Positions 1 to 11,080 of a stretch of 64,000 nucleotides of DNA are shown here, in pieces. The stretch comes from Rhizobium lentis (lineage in GTDB: Bacteria > Pseudomonadota > Alphaproteobacteria > Rhizobiales > Rhizobiaceae). How positions within the stretch are numbered: the stretch's first letter is position 1; the number at the start of each line of letters is the position of its first letter. Position numbers and translations under genes: made by a program. Location of the stretch: contig NZ_JACHBD010000008.1 in the NCBI RefSeq assembly GCF_014200175.1, forward strand, positions 277,024 through 341,023, in the 5' to 3' direction. A model generated the notes under the pieces. That model worked only from the letters and a program-made list of their open reading frames with translations, was not told the DNA's origin and ran no database searches.

Positions 1-28
1 GGCGTTTGGATTCGGGGATTTTGGATCA

Positions 29-748
29 ATGGAACAAGTAGGATTGGCAGCAGCCACGACGGACGTCAGCCTCTGGTCGCTTTTCATGCAGGCCGGCATC
101 GTCGTCAAGCTCGTCATGCTCGGGCTCATCGCAGCCTCTGTGTGGACCTGGGCGATCGTCATCGACAAATACCTGGCCTATGGCCGCGCACGGCGCCAGT
201 TCGACAAGTTCGAACAGGTGTTCTGGTCGGGCCAGTCGCTGGAAGAACTCTATCGCTCCCTGTCGGAGCGCAACAATACCGGCCTGGCGTCGATCTTCGT
301 CGCGGCCATGCGCGAGTGGAAGAAATCCTTCGAACGCGGCGCCCGCTCGCCGATCGGCCTGCAGATGCGAATCGACCGTGCGATGGACGTGACGCTCGCC
401 CGTGAAACAGAATATCTCGGCGCCCGTCTCGGGTCGCTTGCGACGATCGGTTCGGCCGGTCCGTTCATCGGCCTGTTCGGCACGGTCGTCGGTATCATGA
501 CCTCGTTCCAGGCGATCGCCGGCTCGAAGTCGACCAATCTCGCGGTCGTGGCGCCCGGTATCGCCGAAGCGTTGCTCGCCACCGCGATCGGCCTTGTCGC
601 CGCTATTCCGGCGGTTATCGCCTATAACAAGTTCTCCGCCGATGCCGGCAAGCTCTCGGCGCGTATGGAAGGTTTCGCGGACGAATTCTCCGCCATACTT
701 TCGCGCCAGATCGACGAGAAGCTGCAGCCGCGTGCTGCCGCTCAGTAA
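29..748 (+). CDS. tolQ: TolQ, Tol-Pal proton-channel subunit
   Basis: Inner-membrane subunit of the TolQRA complex, which uses the proton gradient to energise TolA and pull the outer membrane inward during division. The 239-residue protein shows the MotA/TolQ/ExbB layout: a first membrane helix near residues 26-48, a long cytoplasmic segment, then two helices near 139-160 and 177-200. The conserved stretch GPFIGLFGTVVGIM lies in helix two. The ATG at 29 follows a GGGGAT-like ribosome site. It is the first gene of tolQRAB; tolR starts 18 bases after its stop. The window begins only 28 bases upstream, so the gene usually found before it (ybgC) is not visible. Confidence 0.96.
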   Translation: MEQVGLAAATTDVSLWSLFMQAGIVVKLVMLGLIAASVWTWAIVIDKYLAYGRARRQFDKFEQVFWSGQSLEELYRSLSERNNTGLASIFVAAMREWKKSFERGARSPIGLQMRIDRAMDVTLARETEYLGARLGSLATIGSAGPFIGLFGTVVGIMTSFQAIAGSKSTNLAVVAPGIAEALLATAIGLVAAIPAVIAYNKFSADAGKLSARMEGFADEFSAILSRQIDEKLQPRAAAQ

Positions 749-766
749 CCAACGGAGTATTCTGAC

Positions 767-1222
767 ATGGGTATGGCTGTTGGAGGCAATGGCGGCGGGG
801 GCGGTGGACGCCGCCGTCGCGGCGGTCGGAATAGGGCCGTCATCTCCGAAATCAACGTGACGCCGCTCGTCGACGTCATGCTGGTGCTTCTGATCATCTT
901 CATGGTCGCCGCACCGATGATGACCGTCGGCGTGCCGATCGACCTGCCGGAAACGCAGGCCAAAGCATTGAATTCCGAGACGCAGCCGATCACTATTTCC
1001 GTCAAGAACGACGGGGAGGTGTTCTTGCAGGAAACCCCGATCCCGGCCGCCGAGATCGCCGCCAAGCTCGAGGCGATCGCCACCACCGGTTATAACGAAC
1101 GCATCTTCGTGCGCGGCGACGCAACTGCGCCTTACGGCGTCATCGCCGACGTCATGGCGCGCATCCAAGGCGCCGGCTTCAAGAATATCGGCCTGGTGAC
1201 GCAGCAGAAGAAGGACCAATAG
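767..1222 (+). CDS. tolR: TolR, Tol-Pal proton-channel subunit
   Basis: Second channel subunit of the TolQRA motor. The 151-residue protein has a short, unusually Gly/Arg-rich cytoplasmic N-terminus (residues 6-22), one membrane helix at about 34-53 carrying the essential aspartate (D36 in TPLVDVMLVLL), and a periplasmic ExbD/TolR domain ending in KNIGLVTQ. An AACGGAG ribosome site precedes ATG 767. It is tightly packed between tolQ and tolA (8 bases to the next start), so the genes are very probably co-transcribed. Confidence 0.96.
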   Translation: MGMAVGGNGGGGGGRRRRGGRNRAVISEINVTPLVDVMLVLLIIFMVAAPMMTVGVPIDLPETQAKALNSETQPITISVKNDGEVFLQETPIPAAEIAAKLEAIATTGYNERIFVRGDATAPYGVIADVMARIQGAGFKNIGLVTQQKKDQ

Positions 1223-1230
1223 CGTTCAAG

Positions 1231-2367
1231 ATGAAGACCAGCGTCGTCACATCTGCTGTTCTGCACTGCCTGGTGCTTACCTGGGCGATGGTGTCGCTGA
1301 GCGCCCCGGAATCCTTCAAGGTGGAGGATTTCGAGGCGATGCCGGTCGATCTCGTGCCGGTAGAATCCATTACCCAGATGCAGCAGGGCGACAAGAAGGC
1401 GCCGAAGAAGGAGACGTCTGCGCCAGTGCCGACGACACGGCCGCCGATCGCGCAGCCGGCCGAAAATGCCGGCGACAACAATATCGACCTGAAGACGCCG
1501 CCGGTGCCGAACGCCAAGCCGAGCAACAGCGAGGCGGCTGCCGCCAATTCCAGCGAAAAGCCGCAGCCGAAGACCGATCCTGTCCCGAACGATGTCAAGG
1601 ATATCGTCAAGGAGGAAACAGAAGTCGAGCAGCCGAAAGAAGTCGCCTCCATTCCGCCGCCGAAACCCGTCGAAGTGACGCCGCCCAAGCCGGAGGAAAA
1701 GCCACCGGAAGAACAGGCCAAGCCCGAGGAGCCGCCGAAGCCGGAAGCCGAGGCGCTGCCGGACAACGTGCCGACCCCCGTCGCCAAGCCGCAGGTGAAG
1801 CCGCCGGAACCGCAGAAGCCAGCCGAAAAACCGCCGGAAAAGGCCCAGGAGCAGCCGAAGACCGCTGACAAGCCGACCGAGAAGAAGAAGGCGGACCAGA
1901 AGCAGGAAACGGCGAAATCGGCTTCATCGATGAAAAGCGATTTCAATGCGGACGAGATTTCAGCCTTGCTGAACAAGACCGATCCTTCCGCCGGCGGCGC
2001 CAAGCGCTCGACGCAGGAGGCATCGCTGGGCGCCAAGAAGAGCAATGGTGGTTCCAAGCTGTCGATGAGCGAGATGGATGCGTTGAAGAGCGCCATCGCC
2101 GGCAACTGGACGGTCATCCCCGGCATGGAAGGCATGGGCGACGTTCGCATCAAGGTCCACATGAATCTCGACCAGGACGGCAATATTATCGGCGAGCCGG
2201 AGGTTGAGGCAGTCGGTGGTGACAACGAGTCGACGCGCCGGGCACTCGCCGGCGGCGCTTATCGCGCCATCATGAAATCGGCACCTTTCTCTTCCCTTCC
2301 AAAAGACAAATACGATGCCTGGAGCGAAGTCGTCGTCAATTTCGACCCGAGCGATCTGGGAATTTAA
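1231..2367 (+). CDS. tolA: TolA, periplasm-spanning energy transducer
   Basis: Links the TolQR channel in the inner membrane to TolB and Pal at the outer membrane. The 378-residue protein has an N-terminal membrane anchor (about residues 7-25), a long low-complexity stretch of Pro, Lys and Glu (about 50-230) that would form the extended periplasmic arm, and a folded C-terminal domain (about 275-378) with WTVIPG and a TonB/TolA-like end. The arm is proline-rich rather than the Ala/Lys-rich helix of enteric TolA, as commonly seen in alphaproteobacteria. Its stop codon directly abuts the first possible tolB start. Confidence 0.92.
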   Translation: MKTSVVTSAVLHCLVLTWAMVSLSAPESFKVEDFEAMPVDLVPVESITQMQQGDKKAPKKETSAPVPTTRPPIAQPAENAGDNNIDLKTPPVPNAKPSNSEAAAANSSEKPQPKTDPVPNDVKDIVKEETEVEQPKEVASIPPPKPVEVTPPKPEEKPPEEQAKPEEPPKPEAEALPDNVPTPVAKPQVKPPEPQKPAEKPPEKAQEQPKTADKPTEKKKADQKQETAKSASSMKSDFNADEISALLNKTDPSAGGAKRSTQEASLGAKKSNGGSKLSMSEMDALKSAIAGNWTVIPGMEGMGDVRIKVHMNLDQDGNIIGEPEVEAVGGDNESTRRALAGGAYRAIMKSAPFSSLPKDKYDAWSEVVVNFDPSDLGI

Positions 2368-3699
2368 ATGCTGAAAGGCTTTTACTCCATGAACAAGTGT
2401 TCCTTTTTCCGCGCAATTGCGGTCGCTGCCGGTCTCATGACCATTGCTGCGTTGGCGACACCGGCGAATGCGCTGGTCGAGATCAACATCAACAAGGGTA
2501 ACGTCCAGCCATTGCCGATTGCTGTAACGGATTTCCTTCAGGGCAACATGGGCGCGCAGGTCTCGCAGGTGATTGCCGCCGACCTGCAGCGTTCCGGTCT
2601 GTTTGCGCCGATCAACAAGACAGCCTTCATCGAGAAGATTTCTAATCCGGATGCTTCGCCGCGGTTCGAGGACTGGAAGGTCATCAATGCCCAGGCGCTG
2701 GTAACTGGTCGTGTCACACAGGAGGCGGACGGTCGTCTGCGCGCCGAGTTTCGTCTCTGGGATACATTTGCCGGGCAGCAGATGACCGGTCAGCAGTTCT
2801 ACACGCAGCCGGAGAACTGGCGGCGCGTCGCTCACATCATTGCTGACGCAATCTATAAGCAGATCACCGGCGAAGAGGGCTATTTCGACACCCGTGTCGT
2901 CTTCGTTTCCGAATCCGGCACCAAGCAGCAGCGCAAGCGGCAGCTGGCGATCATGGACCAGGATGGCTTCAACGTGCGCATGCTGACCGACGGCAGCGAC
3001 CTGGTGCTGACGCCGCGCTTCTCGCCCAACCGGCAGGAAGTCACCTACATGTCCTTCGCCAACCAGCAGCCGCGCGTCTATCTGCTGCAGCTCGAAACCG
3101 GGCAGCGCGAGGTCGTCGGCAACTTCCCGGGCATGACGTTCTCGCCGCGCTTTTCGCCGGATGGGCAGAAGGTGATCATGAGCCTGCAGCAGGAAGGCAA
3201 TTCCAACATCTATACGATGGACCTGCGCTCGCGCACGACGACGCGGCTGACCTCGACGGCGGCGATCGATACTTCGCCCTCCTATTCGCCGGATGGCGCC
3301 CGCGTCAGCTTCGAAAGCGACCGCGGCGGCAAGCCGCAGATCTATGTGATGAATGCGGATGGTTCCGGCCAGACCCGCATTTCCTTCGGTGACGGCTCCT
3401 ATTCGACGCCGGTCTGGTCGCCGCGCGGCGATCTCATCGCCTTCACCAAGCAGTCCGGCGGCAAGTTCTCGATCGGCGTGATGAAGCCGGACGGTTCGGG
3501 CGAGCGCATCCTGACGACCGGCTTCCACAATGAAGGCCCGACCTGGGCGCCGAACGGCCGCGTGCTGATGTTCTTCCGCCAGGCGGCAGGTGCCGGCGGT
3601 CCGCAGCTCTATTCGATCGACCTCACCGGTTACAACGAGCAGCTTGTGAAGACACCAACCTACGGTTCCGACCCGGCTTGGTCGCCGCTTCTGGAGTAG
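2368..3699 (+). CDS. tolB: TolB, periplasmic beta-propeller of Tol-Pal
   Basis: Periplasmic protein that binds TolA and Pal. After a signal peptide ending in ATPANA comes the TolB N-terminal domain (ITVDFLQG-like region) and then repeated beta-propeller blades with SPDG/FSP motifs (FSPRFSPDGQKV, SPSYSPDGARV, STPVWSPRGD). Two starts are possible: ATG 2368, which abuts the tolA stop and follows GGGA, and ATG 2389, which follows AAAGG and gives a 436-residue product with a more standard signal peptide. I list the longer form; the exact start is uncertain. Confidence 0.95.
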   Translation: MLKGFYSMNKCSFFRAIAVAAGLMTIAALATPANALVEININKGNVQPLPIAVTDFLQGNMGAQVSQVIAADLQRSGLFAPINKTAFIEKISNPDASPRFEDWKVINAQALVTGRVTQEADGRLRAEFRLWDTFAGQQMTGQQFYTQPENWRRVAHIIADAIYKQITGEEGYFDTRVVFVSESGTKQQRKRQLAIMDQDGFNVRMLTDGSDLVLTPRFSPNRQEVTYMSFANQQPRVYLLQLETGQREVVGNFPGMTFSPRFSPDGQKVIMSLQQEGNSNIYTMDLRSRTTTRLTSTAAIDTSPSYSPDGARVSFESDRGGKPQIYVMNADGSGQTRISFGDGSYSTPVWSPRGDLIAFTKQSGGKFSIGVMKPDGSGERILTTGFHNEGPTWAPNGRVLMFFRQAAGAGGPQLYSIDLTGYNEQLVKTPTYGSDPAWSPLLE

Positions 3700-3849
3700 C
3701 AGGCGCGGCAATGCCTTCATGTCGCCTCAGAATCATGAAACCGGGCGGCTACGGGACAAATCAGTAAATTGTTAACCATAATCTTTGAGGGGCGGTTAAC
3801 CGAGTGCGGTTACTGTCCGGAAACCCTGAAATCGCAAGGAGACCCGGCC

Positions 3850-4383
3850 ATGAGCCGAATTCACACCCCGGCAATGAGCCGCATGCAGAATTTCGCCCGC
3901 AACCCCGTCATGATCGCGCTTCTCGCCGGTCTCGCGCTCGCAAGCTGCGCCAAGAAGCCGCCGAACAGCGCCGGTGAACTCGGCCTCGGCGCCGGCGCGG
4001 GTGGTGCCGCAACGCCGGGTTCGGCACAGGACTTCACGGTCAATGTCGGCGACCGCATCTTCTTCGATACCGACTCCTCGTCGATCCGCGCCGATGCCTC
4101 GCAGACGCTCGACCGTCAGGCGCAGTGGCTCGCCCGTTACCCGAACTACCAGATCACTGTCGAAGGTCATGCCGACGAACGCGGCACGCGCGAATACAAC
4201 CTGGCGCTCGGCGCCCGACGTGCTGCCGCCGCCAAGGATTACCTCGCTTCGCGCGGCGTTCCGGCGCAGCGCATGAAGACGATCTCCTACGGCAAGGAAC
4301 GCCCAGTCGCCGTCTGCGACGATATTTCCTGCTGGTCGCAGAACCGCCGCGCGGTCACCGTGCTCGGCGGTGCCGGCATGTAA
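3850..4383 (+). CDS. pal: Pal, peptidoglycan-associated lipoprotein
   Basis: Outer-membrane lipoprotein that binds peptidoglycan and TolB. The 177-residue protein has a lipoprotein signal with lipobox LASC (lipidated Cys33) and an OmpA-like C-terminal domain with FFDTDSSSI, GHADERGT and the peptidoglycan-binding Asp/Arg pair. ATG 3850 is chosen because AAGGAG sits eight bases upstream; a longer frame to 3769 lacks a ribosome site. A 150-base gap separates it from tolB, so it may have its own promoter. A strong hairpin terminator follows at 4408. Confidence 0.96.
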   Translation: MSRIHTPAMSRMQNFARNPVMIALLAGLALASCAKKPPNSAGELGLGAGAGGAATPGSAQDFTVNVGDRIFFDTDSSSIRADASQTLDRQAQWLARYPNYQITVEGHADERGTREYNLALGARRAAAAKDYLASRGVPAQRMKTISYGKERPVAVCDDISCWSQNRRAVTVLGGAGM

Positions 4384-4407
4384 TTTGCCGATATCATTCG
4401 TCTCCGG

Positions 4408-4440
4408 AAGGCGGTCCCGTCAGGGGCCGCCTTTTCTTTT
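4408..4440 (+). terminator. Rho-independent terminator after pal
   Basis: Nine-pair stem GGCGGTCCC/GGGGCCGCC (one G-U pair) with loop GTCA, followed by TTTTCTTTTT. It should end the tol-pal transcript before cpoB. Confidence 0.85.
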
Positions 4441-4542
4441 TGACCACACTTTGGCCAGACTCCGTTGCTTTTTGACAGCAATTGGAAAAGTCTCCTGTTC
4501 GTGCCTCCAAGCGCGAAGAATCACTGGGACAGGACGATACAT

Positions 4543-5532
4543 ATGAAGAAACTTGTCGTGGCAGGCATGCTGTGCCTCGCGGCTGTGACCGGGAGCGAAC
4601 GGGCGGCCTATTCGGCCTCGTTCTTCGGGCTGCATCTGGGCGGCCGATCCGCGGAAAACCAGGCGGCGGCGCCCGTTATCAAGGTGCAGAGCGGCGACGC
4701 CGAGGTTCGCGTGCAGCAGCTCGAAGAGCAGCTGCGACAGCTGAACGGCCGAATCGAGGAGATGAGCTTCCAGCTGCTGCAGATGCAGGAGACGATCCGC
4801 AAGCAGCAGGAAGACAATGAATTCCGCTTCCAGCAGCTTGAAAAAACCGGTTCCGGCGGTGGTGGCGCCAAGGCGCCTGTCAAGAAGAGCGAGACTGATG
4901 CCGCTCCGGCAGCGTCCGGTGGCGATGATGTCGCGAGAGTGATCCAAGCACCGCAGGGAGCCGAAACGGCTCCCTCCACCGATGTGCCTGATAATACCGG
5001 CCTCGGCCAGCCGCCGAAGCAACTCGGCTCAATCGACTTCGATCAGAACGGCAACCCGATCGGCGGAACCGTCGACGAAAATGCCACCATCGGCTCCGGC
5101 CCCATTCCCGATGCAAATGGCCGCACACCCCAGCAGACGGCCTCGCTCGGCAGTGAGGCGGATCAGTACAAGGCAGCGTACGGCCACGTCCTGTCAGGCG
5201 ATTACGGCACTGCAGAGCAGGAATTCAACCAGTACATCGCCCGTTACCCAAGTAGCGCGCGGGCCGCTGACGCCAATTTCTGGCTCGGCGAAGCGCTCTA
5301 TTCGCAAGGTAAATATAACGAGGCGGCCAAGACTTTCCTCAACGCTCACCAGAAATACGGCAGCTCGGAAAAGGCGCCGGAAATGCTGCTGAAACTCGGC
5401 ATGTCGCTTGCGGCCCTCGATAATAAGGAGACGGCTTGCGCGACGCTGCGCGAGGTCTCGAAGCGCTATCCGAAGGCGTCACGCGCCGTCATAAGCAAGG
5501 TTGCGAGCGAACAAAAACGCCTCGCCTGCTAA
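4543..5532 (+). CDS. cpoB: CpoB/YbgF, Tol-Pal coordinator with TPR repeats
   Basis: Periplasmic protein that coordinates peptidoglycan synthesis with Tol-Pal constriction. The 329-residue product has a signal peptide (about 1-25), a Gln-rich coiled coil at about 54-100 that matches the YbgF trimerisation region, a variable Gly/Pro-rich linker, and a C-terminal TPR domain (about 210-329; QYKAAYGHVLSGDYGTAEQE). ATG 4543 is preferred over an upstream start at 4465 because it gives a clean signal peptide (MKKLVVAGMLCLAAV). It lies beyond the pal terminator, so it probably has a separate promoter. Confidence 0.92.
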   Translation: MKKLVVAGMLCLAAVTGSERAAYSASFFGLHLGGRSAENQAAAPVIKVQSGDAEVRVQQLEEQLRQLNGRIEEMSFQLLQMQETIRKQQEDNEFRFQQLEKTGSGGGGAKAPVKKSETDAAPAASGGDDVARVIQAPQGAETAPSTDVPDNTGLGQPPKQLGSIDFDQNGNPIGGTVDENATIGSGPIPDANGRTPQQTASLGSEADQYKAAYGHVLSGDYGTAEQEFNQYIARYPSSARAADANFWLGEALYSQGKYNEAAKTFLNAHQKYGSSEKAPEMLLKLGMSLAALDNKETACATLREVSKRYPKASRAVISKVASEQKRLAC

Positions 5533-5543
5533 GGTCTTCCGGA

Positions 5544-7025
5544 ATGTCTCCGGAAGCCGCATCGCCTCGAGCGGCGATCCTCCAGCTCCTCGAATCGCTT
5601 CAAAGTCCTGCGCGCCTTCTCGTCGCGATATCGGGCGGCAGCGATTCCATCGGCCTGCTTCTCCTCCTCGACGAAGCCGTGAAGGCCGCGCCTCATCGCA
5701 AGATTTCACTCTGTGCTGCCACTGTCGATCACCGGCTGCGGGCCGGCTCCGCGGACGAAGCGCAACAGGTCGCCGCGCTCTGTGCATCGCTCGGCATTCC
5801 CCACATCATCGCAGTCTGGCAGGGCGAAAAGCCGAAAACCGGCATCATGGCCGCGGCCCGCGAGGCTCGCTACGACCTCTTGGCGGAATCGGCAGAGAGG
5901 CTCGGCGCCAGTCTCATCGTCACCGGCCATACGCTCGACGATCAGCGTGAAACATTGCAGATGCGCGGCGTGCGAACGGAGCAGCTTTCATCAGGCATCG
6001 CCGATGCGGTGCTTTTCGATCGGCGGTTCTGGATTTTGCGGCCGCTTCTCTTTTCCAGCCGGACAGATATCCGCGCTTTTCTCAAAGATCAGGGTGTTTC
6101 GTGGATCGACGACCCCAGCAATGAGGATGTGAAATACGAGCGCGTGCGGGTGCGCCGGCAGCTATCCGCCGATCGAGCGACGGAGACGGATATTCGTGCG
6201 GCCTGGGAAGCGCGGCTGGCTCTGTCGTTGCGCGCCGCCGAATGGCTGGACCGCCATTTCAGGCTTCATGGCGGCCTGCTTGGGCAGGTATCTGTTGATG
6301 GTTTGCGGCAGGATCGCGCAGTTCTGGACTATGCGCTCGGCCGTCTGACAGCCGTCTTCGGCGGGCAGGCATTCGTGCCAGGAAGGGCGCATATGGAGCG
6401 CCTTCTCTCGTTTGTCACCGGCGGGGAACCGGGGCGGATGACTACCGGTCGAGTCGTGTTCGATCGCAGGCGTGACGGGCTTTATTTGGCGCGTGAGAAC
6501 CGGGGGATTGTACCGATGATTTTGCGGCCGGGAGAGGCGGGGGTGTGGGATGGGAGGTTTGAAGCCGTAAACGGTTCCGGAGCGACCGTAAGGATAGAAG
6601 CGCAGGCCACCAGTTCCTCCCTCATTCCTGTGTCCTCAGGGCTTCGCCCGAGGGATGTCACAGGAATCCAGTCACCGCGCGTCGCCGCGGTGAATGACTC
6701 GACAATAAGTAGTGAGTCTTCCGCGCCCAAGGACCTGGGCGCCCTGGATTCCTGTGACGAGCACAGGAATGAGGGGGAGTGGAGCAGGGGCCTGCCCAAG
6801 GCGGCATGGAAACGTGCCGTCGCCTCAGCGCCGGCTTTTTCCGTCGATGGAGACCCCCTATCTCGGGAATCTTCCGGCTCGATCCATCTGACGTCCTATT
6901 TCGCACCCTTCGACCGCTTTTTGACACGATTTGATTTCATCTTCGCCGATAGGCTTTCGGCGGTTTTCGCGATGGCGCCCTATGCGGGACTGCCTTTAAG
7001 AAGTATTGACGGAAAAACCATCTGA
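5544..7025 (+). CDS. tilS: TilS, tRNA(Ile)-lysidine synthase, with embedded palindromic repeat
   Basis: Ligates lysine to C34 of tRNA-Ile(CAU), changing its reading from AUG to AUA. The PP-loop ATPase motif SGGSDS lies at residues 30-35, followed by the N-type ATPase domain (TVDHRLR, TGHTLDDQ, IDDPSN). ATG 5544 starts 12 bases after cpoB. The C-terminal half contains about 52 residues (roughly 359-411) encoded by a palindromic repeat at 6619-6775; reading resumes with LPKAAWKRA and a normal end (FDRFLTRFDF, FGMAPYAGLPL-like). The frame stays open through the repeat, so the protein is probably functional. The 493-residue total includes this insert. Confidence 0.93.
   Translation: MSPEAASPRAAILQLLESLQSPARLLVAISGGSDSIGLLLLLDEAVKAAPHRKISLCAATVDHRLRAGSADEAQQVAALCASLGIPHIIAVWQGEKPKTGIMAAAREARYDLLAESAERLGASLIVTGHTLDDQRETLQMRGVRTEQLSSGIADAVLFDRRFWILRPLLFSSRTDIRAFLKDQGVSWIDDPSNEDVKYERVRVRRQLSADRATETDIRAAWEARLALSLRAAEWLDRHFRLHGGLLGQVSVDGLRQDRAVLDYALGRLTAVFGGQAFVPGRAHMERLLSFVTGGEPGRMTTGRVVFDRRRDGLYLARENRGIVPMILRPGEAGVWDGRFEAVNGSGATVRIEAQATSSSLIPVSSGLRPRDVTGIQSPRVAAVNDSTISSESSAPKDLGALDSCDEHRNEGEWSRGLPKAAWKRAVASAPAFSVDGDPLSRESSGSIHLTSYFAPFDRFLTRFDFIFADRLSAVFAMAPYAGLPLRSIDGKTI
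6619..6775. repeat. Palindromic repeat inside tilS (family C, copy 1)
   Basis: Composite palindrome within the tilS reading frame. Outer arms are CCCTCATTCCTGTG (6619-6632) and CACAGGAATGAGGG (6762-6775). Inner arms are GTCACAGGAATCCAG (6657-6671) and CTGGATTCCTGTGAC (6744-6758). Two small hairpins (CTCAGGGCTTCGCCCGAG and GCGCCCAAGGACCTGGGCGC) lie between. A diverged second copy is at about 11271-11410. It behaves like a dispersed miniature repeat that has entered a coding sequence without breaking the frame. Confidence 0.85.
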
Positions 7026-7121
7026 CCTGGGGGATTGCCTTGGCAACAGCACGGCGCAACCCTATGTTAGAATGAATAAGACGGTCGCCATGAGGCGGCT
7101 GTCCCAGTGCTGGGGAGTTCA

Positions 7122-9053
<1,932 letters not shown>

Positions 9054-9076
9054 GCCGCCAGCGCCATATTGAACAA

Positions 9077-9111
9077 GGCCGGATTTCCCAAGCGGGAGAT
9101 CCGGCCTTTTC
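9077..9111 (+). terminator. Rho-independent terminator after ftsH
   Basis: Thirteen-base arms GGCCGGATTTCCC and GGGAGATCCGGCC (one mismatch), loop AAGC, followed by TTTTC. Confidence 0.85.
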
Positions 9112-9295
9112 TATTGGTAACGGGATATAATCATTTTTCTTGCTAATTTACGTGCCGATCGCCGCATTTTGTGGCATTCCGCTGAATTGAGGCAAGCATG
9201 AATCACGCTCCTGGATTGACGACATTCCATTGAAGCCAGATTCGCTTGGAACGGTGCGCTGCCTTGAATGGCGCGCGGAAAGTGCAGGAGTGTAG

Positions 9296-10648
9296 ATGAA
9301 AAGACGCTATTTCGGGACCGACGGCATTCGCGGCCAATCCAATGTCTTCCCGATGACACCGGATCTCGCCATGCGGGTCGGCATCGCCGCCGGCACGATC
9401 TTCCGTCGCGGCAATCATCGCCATCGCGTCGTCATCGGCAAGGATACGCGCCTTTCCGGCTATATGCTCGAAAACGCCATGGTCGCGGGTTTCACCGCCG
9501 CCGGCCTCGACGCCTTCATTCTCGGCCCGATCCCGACGCCTGCGGTCGCCATGCTGACCCGTTCGCTGCGCTGCGATATCGGCGTGATGATATCGGCTTC
9601 GCACAATCCCTACGAGGACAACGGCATCAAGCTGTTCGGCCCCGATGGCTATAAGCTGTCCGACGACATCGAGGCCGAGATCGAGGATTTGCTCGAAAAG
9701 GACCTAAGCACGCAGCTCGCCAAGTCCGATGACATCGGCCGCGCCAAGCGCGTCGACGGCGTGCATGACCGTTATATCGAACACGCCAAACGCACCCTGC
9801 CGCGCGACGTGACCCTCCAGGGCCTGCGGATCGCGATCGACTGCGCCAACGGCGCTGCCTATAAGGTGGCGCCTGCCGTGCTCTGGGAGCTCGGCGCCGA
9901 CGTCGTCACCATCGGCAACGAGCCGAACGGCACCAATATCAATCTCAATTGCGGCTCCACCAGTCCGGTCGCGCTGCAGAAGAAGGTCGACGAGGTGCGT
10001 GCCGATATCGGCATCGCGCTCGATGGCGATGCAGACCGCGTCATCATCATCGATGAGAATGGTTCGATCGTCGACGGCGATCAGCTGATGGCCGTCATTG
10101 CCGAGAGCTGGGCCGAGAGCCAGCAGCTGCGTGGTAATGGCATCGTCGCCACTGTCATGTCCAACCTCGGCCTCGAGCGCTTTCTTGACGAGCGCGGCAT
10201 GGCGCTCGCCCGCACGAAGGTCGGCGACCGTTATGTCGTCGAGCATATGCGCCAGCACAATTACAATGTCGGCGGTGAGCAGTCGGGCCATATCGTGTTG
10301 TCGGATTACGGCACGACGGGCGACGGCCTGGTTGCCGCGCTTCAAATCCTTGCCGCCGTCAAACGCACCGGCAGGACCGTCAGCGAGGTCTGCCGCCGCT
10401 TCGAGCCGGTGCCGCAGCTCTTGCGCAATGTCCGCATCAGCGGGGGCAAGCCGCTGGAGGATATCCAGGTGCAGAAGGCGATCGCCGATGCCGAAGCCGA
10501 GCTTGCGAAGACGGGACGGCTTGTCATCCGCCCCTCCGGCACCGAGCCGCTGATCCGCGTCATGGCTGAGGGCGACGATCGCGCCCAGATCGAGCGCATC
10601 GTCAACGAGTTGATCGGCACCATTTCAAACGTCCGTACCGCTGCCTGA
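9296..10648 (+). CDS. glmM: GlmM, phosphoglucosamine mutase
   Basis: Converts glucosamine-6-phosphate to glucosamine-1-phosphate on the route to UDP-GlcNAc for peptidoglycan and LPS. The 450-residue protein starts KRRYFGTDGIRG, has the phosphoserine loop SASHNP with active Ser102, the metal loop DGDADR (Asp243, 245, 247), the sugar loop GGEQSGH and the C-terminal phosphate loop RPSGTEPLIR. All catalytic elements are intact. GCAGGAG precedes ATG 9296. It is separated from ftsH by a terminator, so it has its own promoter. Confidence 0.98.
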   Translation: MKRRYFGTDGIRGQSNVFPMTPDLAMRVGIAAGTIFRRGNHRHRVVIGKDTRLSGYMLENAMVAGFTAAGLDAFILGPIPTPAVAMLTRSLRCDIGVMISASHNPYEDNGIKLFGPDGYKLSDDIEAEIEDLLEKDLSTQLAKSDDIGRAKRVDGVHDRYIEHAKRTLPRDVTLQGLRIAIDCANGAAYKVAPAVLWELGADVVTIGNEPNGTNINLNCGSTSPVALQKKVDEVRADIGIALDGDADRVIIIDENGSIVDGDQLMAVIAESWAESQQLRGNGIVATVMSNLGLERFLDERGMALARTKVGDRYVVEHMRQHNYNVGGEQSGHIVLSDYGTTGDGLVAALQILAAVKRTGRTVSEVCRRFEPVPQLLRNVRISGGKPLEDIQVQKAIADAEAELAKTGRLVIRPSGTEPLIRVMAEGDDRAQIERIVNELIGTISNVRTAA

Positions 10649-10728
10649 TTTTCTGAGGGCAGATCGGGCTCGGCGACATGGTTGGGCGTTTGCACCGATG
10701 CTCAGAGAGTGAGCGAGGCCCTCCCTCC

Positions 10729-10870
10729 GCCCTCATCCTGAGGTGCCCCGAAGGGGCCTCAAAAGACGAGGTCGGCCACCGGGCGCTATCCAACAATTCG
10801 GCGGGCTGTAAGTGCTCAGCCACCCGCCCCGTCCTTTCGAGGCTCCTGCTGGGCACCTCAGGATGAGGGC
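10729..10870. repeat. Palindromic repeat, family A
   Basis: Perfect 20-base terminal arms GCCCTCATCCTGAGGTGCCC (10729-10748) and its exact complement at 10851-10870. Imperfect internal pairing (GGCCTCAAAAGACGAGG against CCCCGTCCTTTCGAGGC) would make one long hairpin of about 142 bases. The CCTCATCCTGAGGTGCC termini resemble the RIME-like intergenic elements of rhizobia (recognised from memory). Confidence 0.85.
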
Positions 10871-11080
10871 TAATCGGTGTGCCGTGTGGCTGAAGGATAG
10901 ACCGGCGTGCTTTGCTCGTGAAGATTCGTTCGACACTACGCTCTACGGCAGAAAATCTAGCGCAAGTATCAGCCCATCCAACCCGACCGAGTCAGTTTAT
11001 GCGGGGAATGGCATTGTCTGATTTTCGCTAGCGGATGACCTCCCTACACCCGCGTCTACGGTGTGAGTGGCTCCTTCGGC

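Noticed and set aside
1960..3720. Long minus-strand open frame opposite tolA/tolB
   Set aside because: It is a composition shadow of GC-rich coding sequence: biased towards Arg/His/Asp repeats, no ribosome site, no recognisable domain, and fully antisense to confirmed genes.
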